Below are positions 14,398 to 15,052 of a DNA stretch of 15,052 nt, piece by piece. Source of the DNA: an uncultured Alphaproteobacteria bacterium. GTDB taxonomy: Bacteria; Pseudomonadota; Alphaproteobacteria; UBA7985; CAJQQZ01. The position numbers were made by a program, and so were the translations under genes. Position 1 is the first letter of the stretch; every line of letters begins with the position of its first letter. The stretch spans positions 1 to 15,052 of the forward strand of contig CAJQQJ010000183.1 of NCBI GenBank assembly GCA_905480445.1. Reading direction: 5' to 3'. The notes beneath the pieces are model-generated. The model saw only the letters and a program-made list of their open reading frames with translations, was not told where the DNA came from and searched no databases.

Positions 14398-15052
14398 GGG
14401 TTTGTAGATCAACGTTGCCACCACAGATGACGACAGCAACGGTTTCGTCTTTATGCGGTTGGTACTGACCAGTCAGTAACGGCACGAGAGCCGCGGCCCC
14501 TCCGGGTTCGGCTGTGACCCGGAAGTTTTCCCAAAGGTAAAGCTGAGCTGCCTTTATATCCTCGTCATTTACCAAGAAACGATCATGCAAATAGGCTTGA
14601 GCTGCTGCAAACCCAAGGTCTCCAATTTGGCGTGCACCCAACGAATCTGCCGCCAACCCAGAAACAGGCACTTTCACTGGTTGTCCTTCGGCAAGAGCAT
14701 TGTTGAGGGTAGGCGCATTTTCCGGTTCGACAGCGATTACATTCACTCTATCCCGAAACCAAGAAAGCGTACCTCCAATCAGACCGCCGCCGCCGACAGC
14801 GATAAATGCAGTGTCGATTGGTCTGGGCGCTTGTTCCTCTAACTCCTTGGCAAGAGTGCCTTGGCCCGCCAAGGTTGCCGTTTCATCATAAGCGTGAACT
14901 GAAAGGGCACCAGTAACGGCCTGACGAGCGAGGCAAGCCTCTAGTGTTTCCGCGAACTCTTTCCCGATCTGTGTGACAGTTGCGCCATAACTATGGAGCC
15001 GCGCGACTTTGTTAGGTGAGGAGACGGTCGGGACAAATGTCTCAGCAAAATG
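14387..15052 (-). CDS. Threonine dehydratase-like PLP enzyme (fold type II), 5' end outside window
   Basis: The frame is open from the window edge and codes for the last 221 residues. It contains ARLHSYGATVTQIG, then VHAYDETATLAGQGTLAKE, the phosphate-binding loop GGGGLIGG, AVEPENAPTL, TAEPGGAAALVPLL and VVICGGNVDL near the C-terminus. These are the hallmarks of the serine/threonine dehydratase family (beta-elimination giving a 2-oxo acid and ammonia). The PLP lysine lies in the missing N-terminal part. No regulatory ACT domain follows, as in catabolic or serine-racemase/EutB-like members. L-threonine, L-serine, threo-3-hydroxyaspartate or a hydroxyectoine-derived compound are all possible substrates. 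It converges with the kinase-M23 gene and overlaps it by 11 bp. Confidence 0.9.
   Translation of the reverse strand, partial: HFAETFVPTVSSPNKVARLHSYGATVTQIGKEFAETLEACLARQAVTGALSVHAYDETATLAGQGTLAKELEEQAPRPIDTAFIAVGGGGLIGGTLSWFRDRVNVIAVEPENAPTLNNALAEGQPVKVPVSGLAADSLGARQIGDLGFAAAQAYLHDRFLVNDEDIKAAQLYLWENFRVTAEPGGAAALVPLLTGQYQPHKDETVAVVICGGNVDLQTLIG

Noticed and set aside
1..15052. Insertion sequences, CRISPR arrays, tRNA/rRNA genes, phage or toxin-antitoxin modules
   Set aside because: No transposase, terminal inverted repeats, regular repeat-spacer pattern or cloverleaf-like sequence was seen on either strand.

Overview
The window looks like a chromosomal segment from an alphaproteobacterium of moderate GC content, possibly marine or host-associated. 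That reading rests on gene content and style: a cobalamin-riboswitch-controlled metal ECF operon with NikK/NikL-type accessory proteins, several EamA/DMT permeases, a DmdA-like GcvT-family enzyme, a GckA/TtuD-type glycerate kinase, and a phosphotransferase-M23 fusion. No tRNA, rRNA, insertion sequence, CRISPR array or phage gene was recognised. Genes are packed tightly, and three convergent pairs overlap at their stop codons.

Layout. 1-61 is the 3' tail of a + strand membrane-protein gene. 58-3706 is a leftward cluster: GcvT/DmdA-like enzyme, EamA permease, GNAT acetyltransferase and a GH43-like beta-propeller protein. 3707-4131 is a divergent control region holding a clear adenosylcobalamin riboswitch, followed by a hairpin that can hide the ribosome binding site of the next gene. 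4132-7561 is a rightward cobalt-uptake operon: DUF4198 periplasmic protein (NikK-like), CbiM, a membrane-anchored periplasmic protein (NikL-like), CbiQ and CbiO. Its most striking feature is an in-frame TAG at codon 59 of cbiQ, with clear CbiQ homology on both sides in the same frame. 7616-9871 holds a second EamA permease and a glycerate 2-kinase.

9868-10782 is a third EamA permease, leftward, convergent with the kinase. 10783-11433 (651 bases) has no convincing gene. It holds a strong leftward intrinsic terminator behind a second hairpin (candidate small RNA or leader), a 60-bp-spaced imperfect direct repeat and a doubtful 51-codon ORF. 11434-12357 is a LysR-type regulator, divergent from a 585-residue fusion of an APH-type small-molecule kinase and an M23 (LytM) metallopeptidase (12640-14397). 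This fusion is convergent with, and overlaps by 11 bp, a threonine-dehydratase-like PLP enzyme that runs off the right edge.

How the genes work together. The cobalt operon is a coherent system: low cobalamin should relieve the riboswitch, free the ribosome binding site and raise Co(II) uptake for B12 synthesis. Whether the transporter works depends on how the cell deals with the amber codon in cbiQ. The leftward cluster probably serves uptake or export and C1/demethylation chemistry of small molecules, but its substrate cannot be read from sequence. The right-hand LysR / kinase-M23 / PLP enzyme group suggests amino-alcohol or hydroxy-amino-acid metabolism; this is inference from family precedent.
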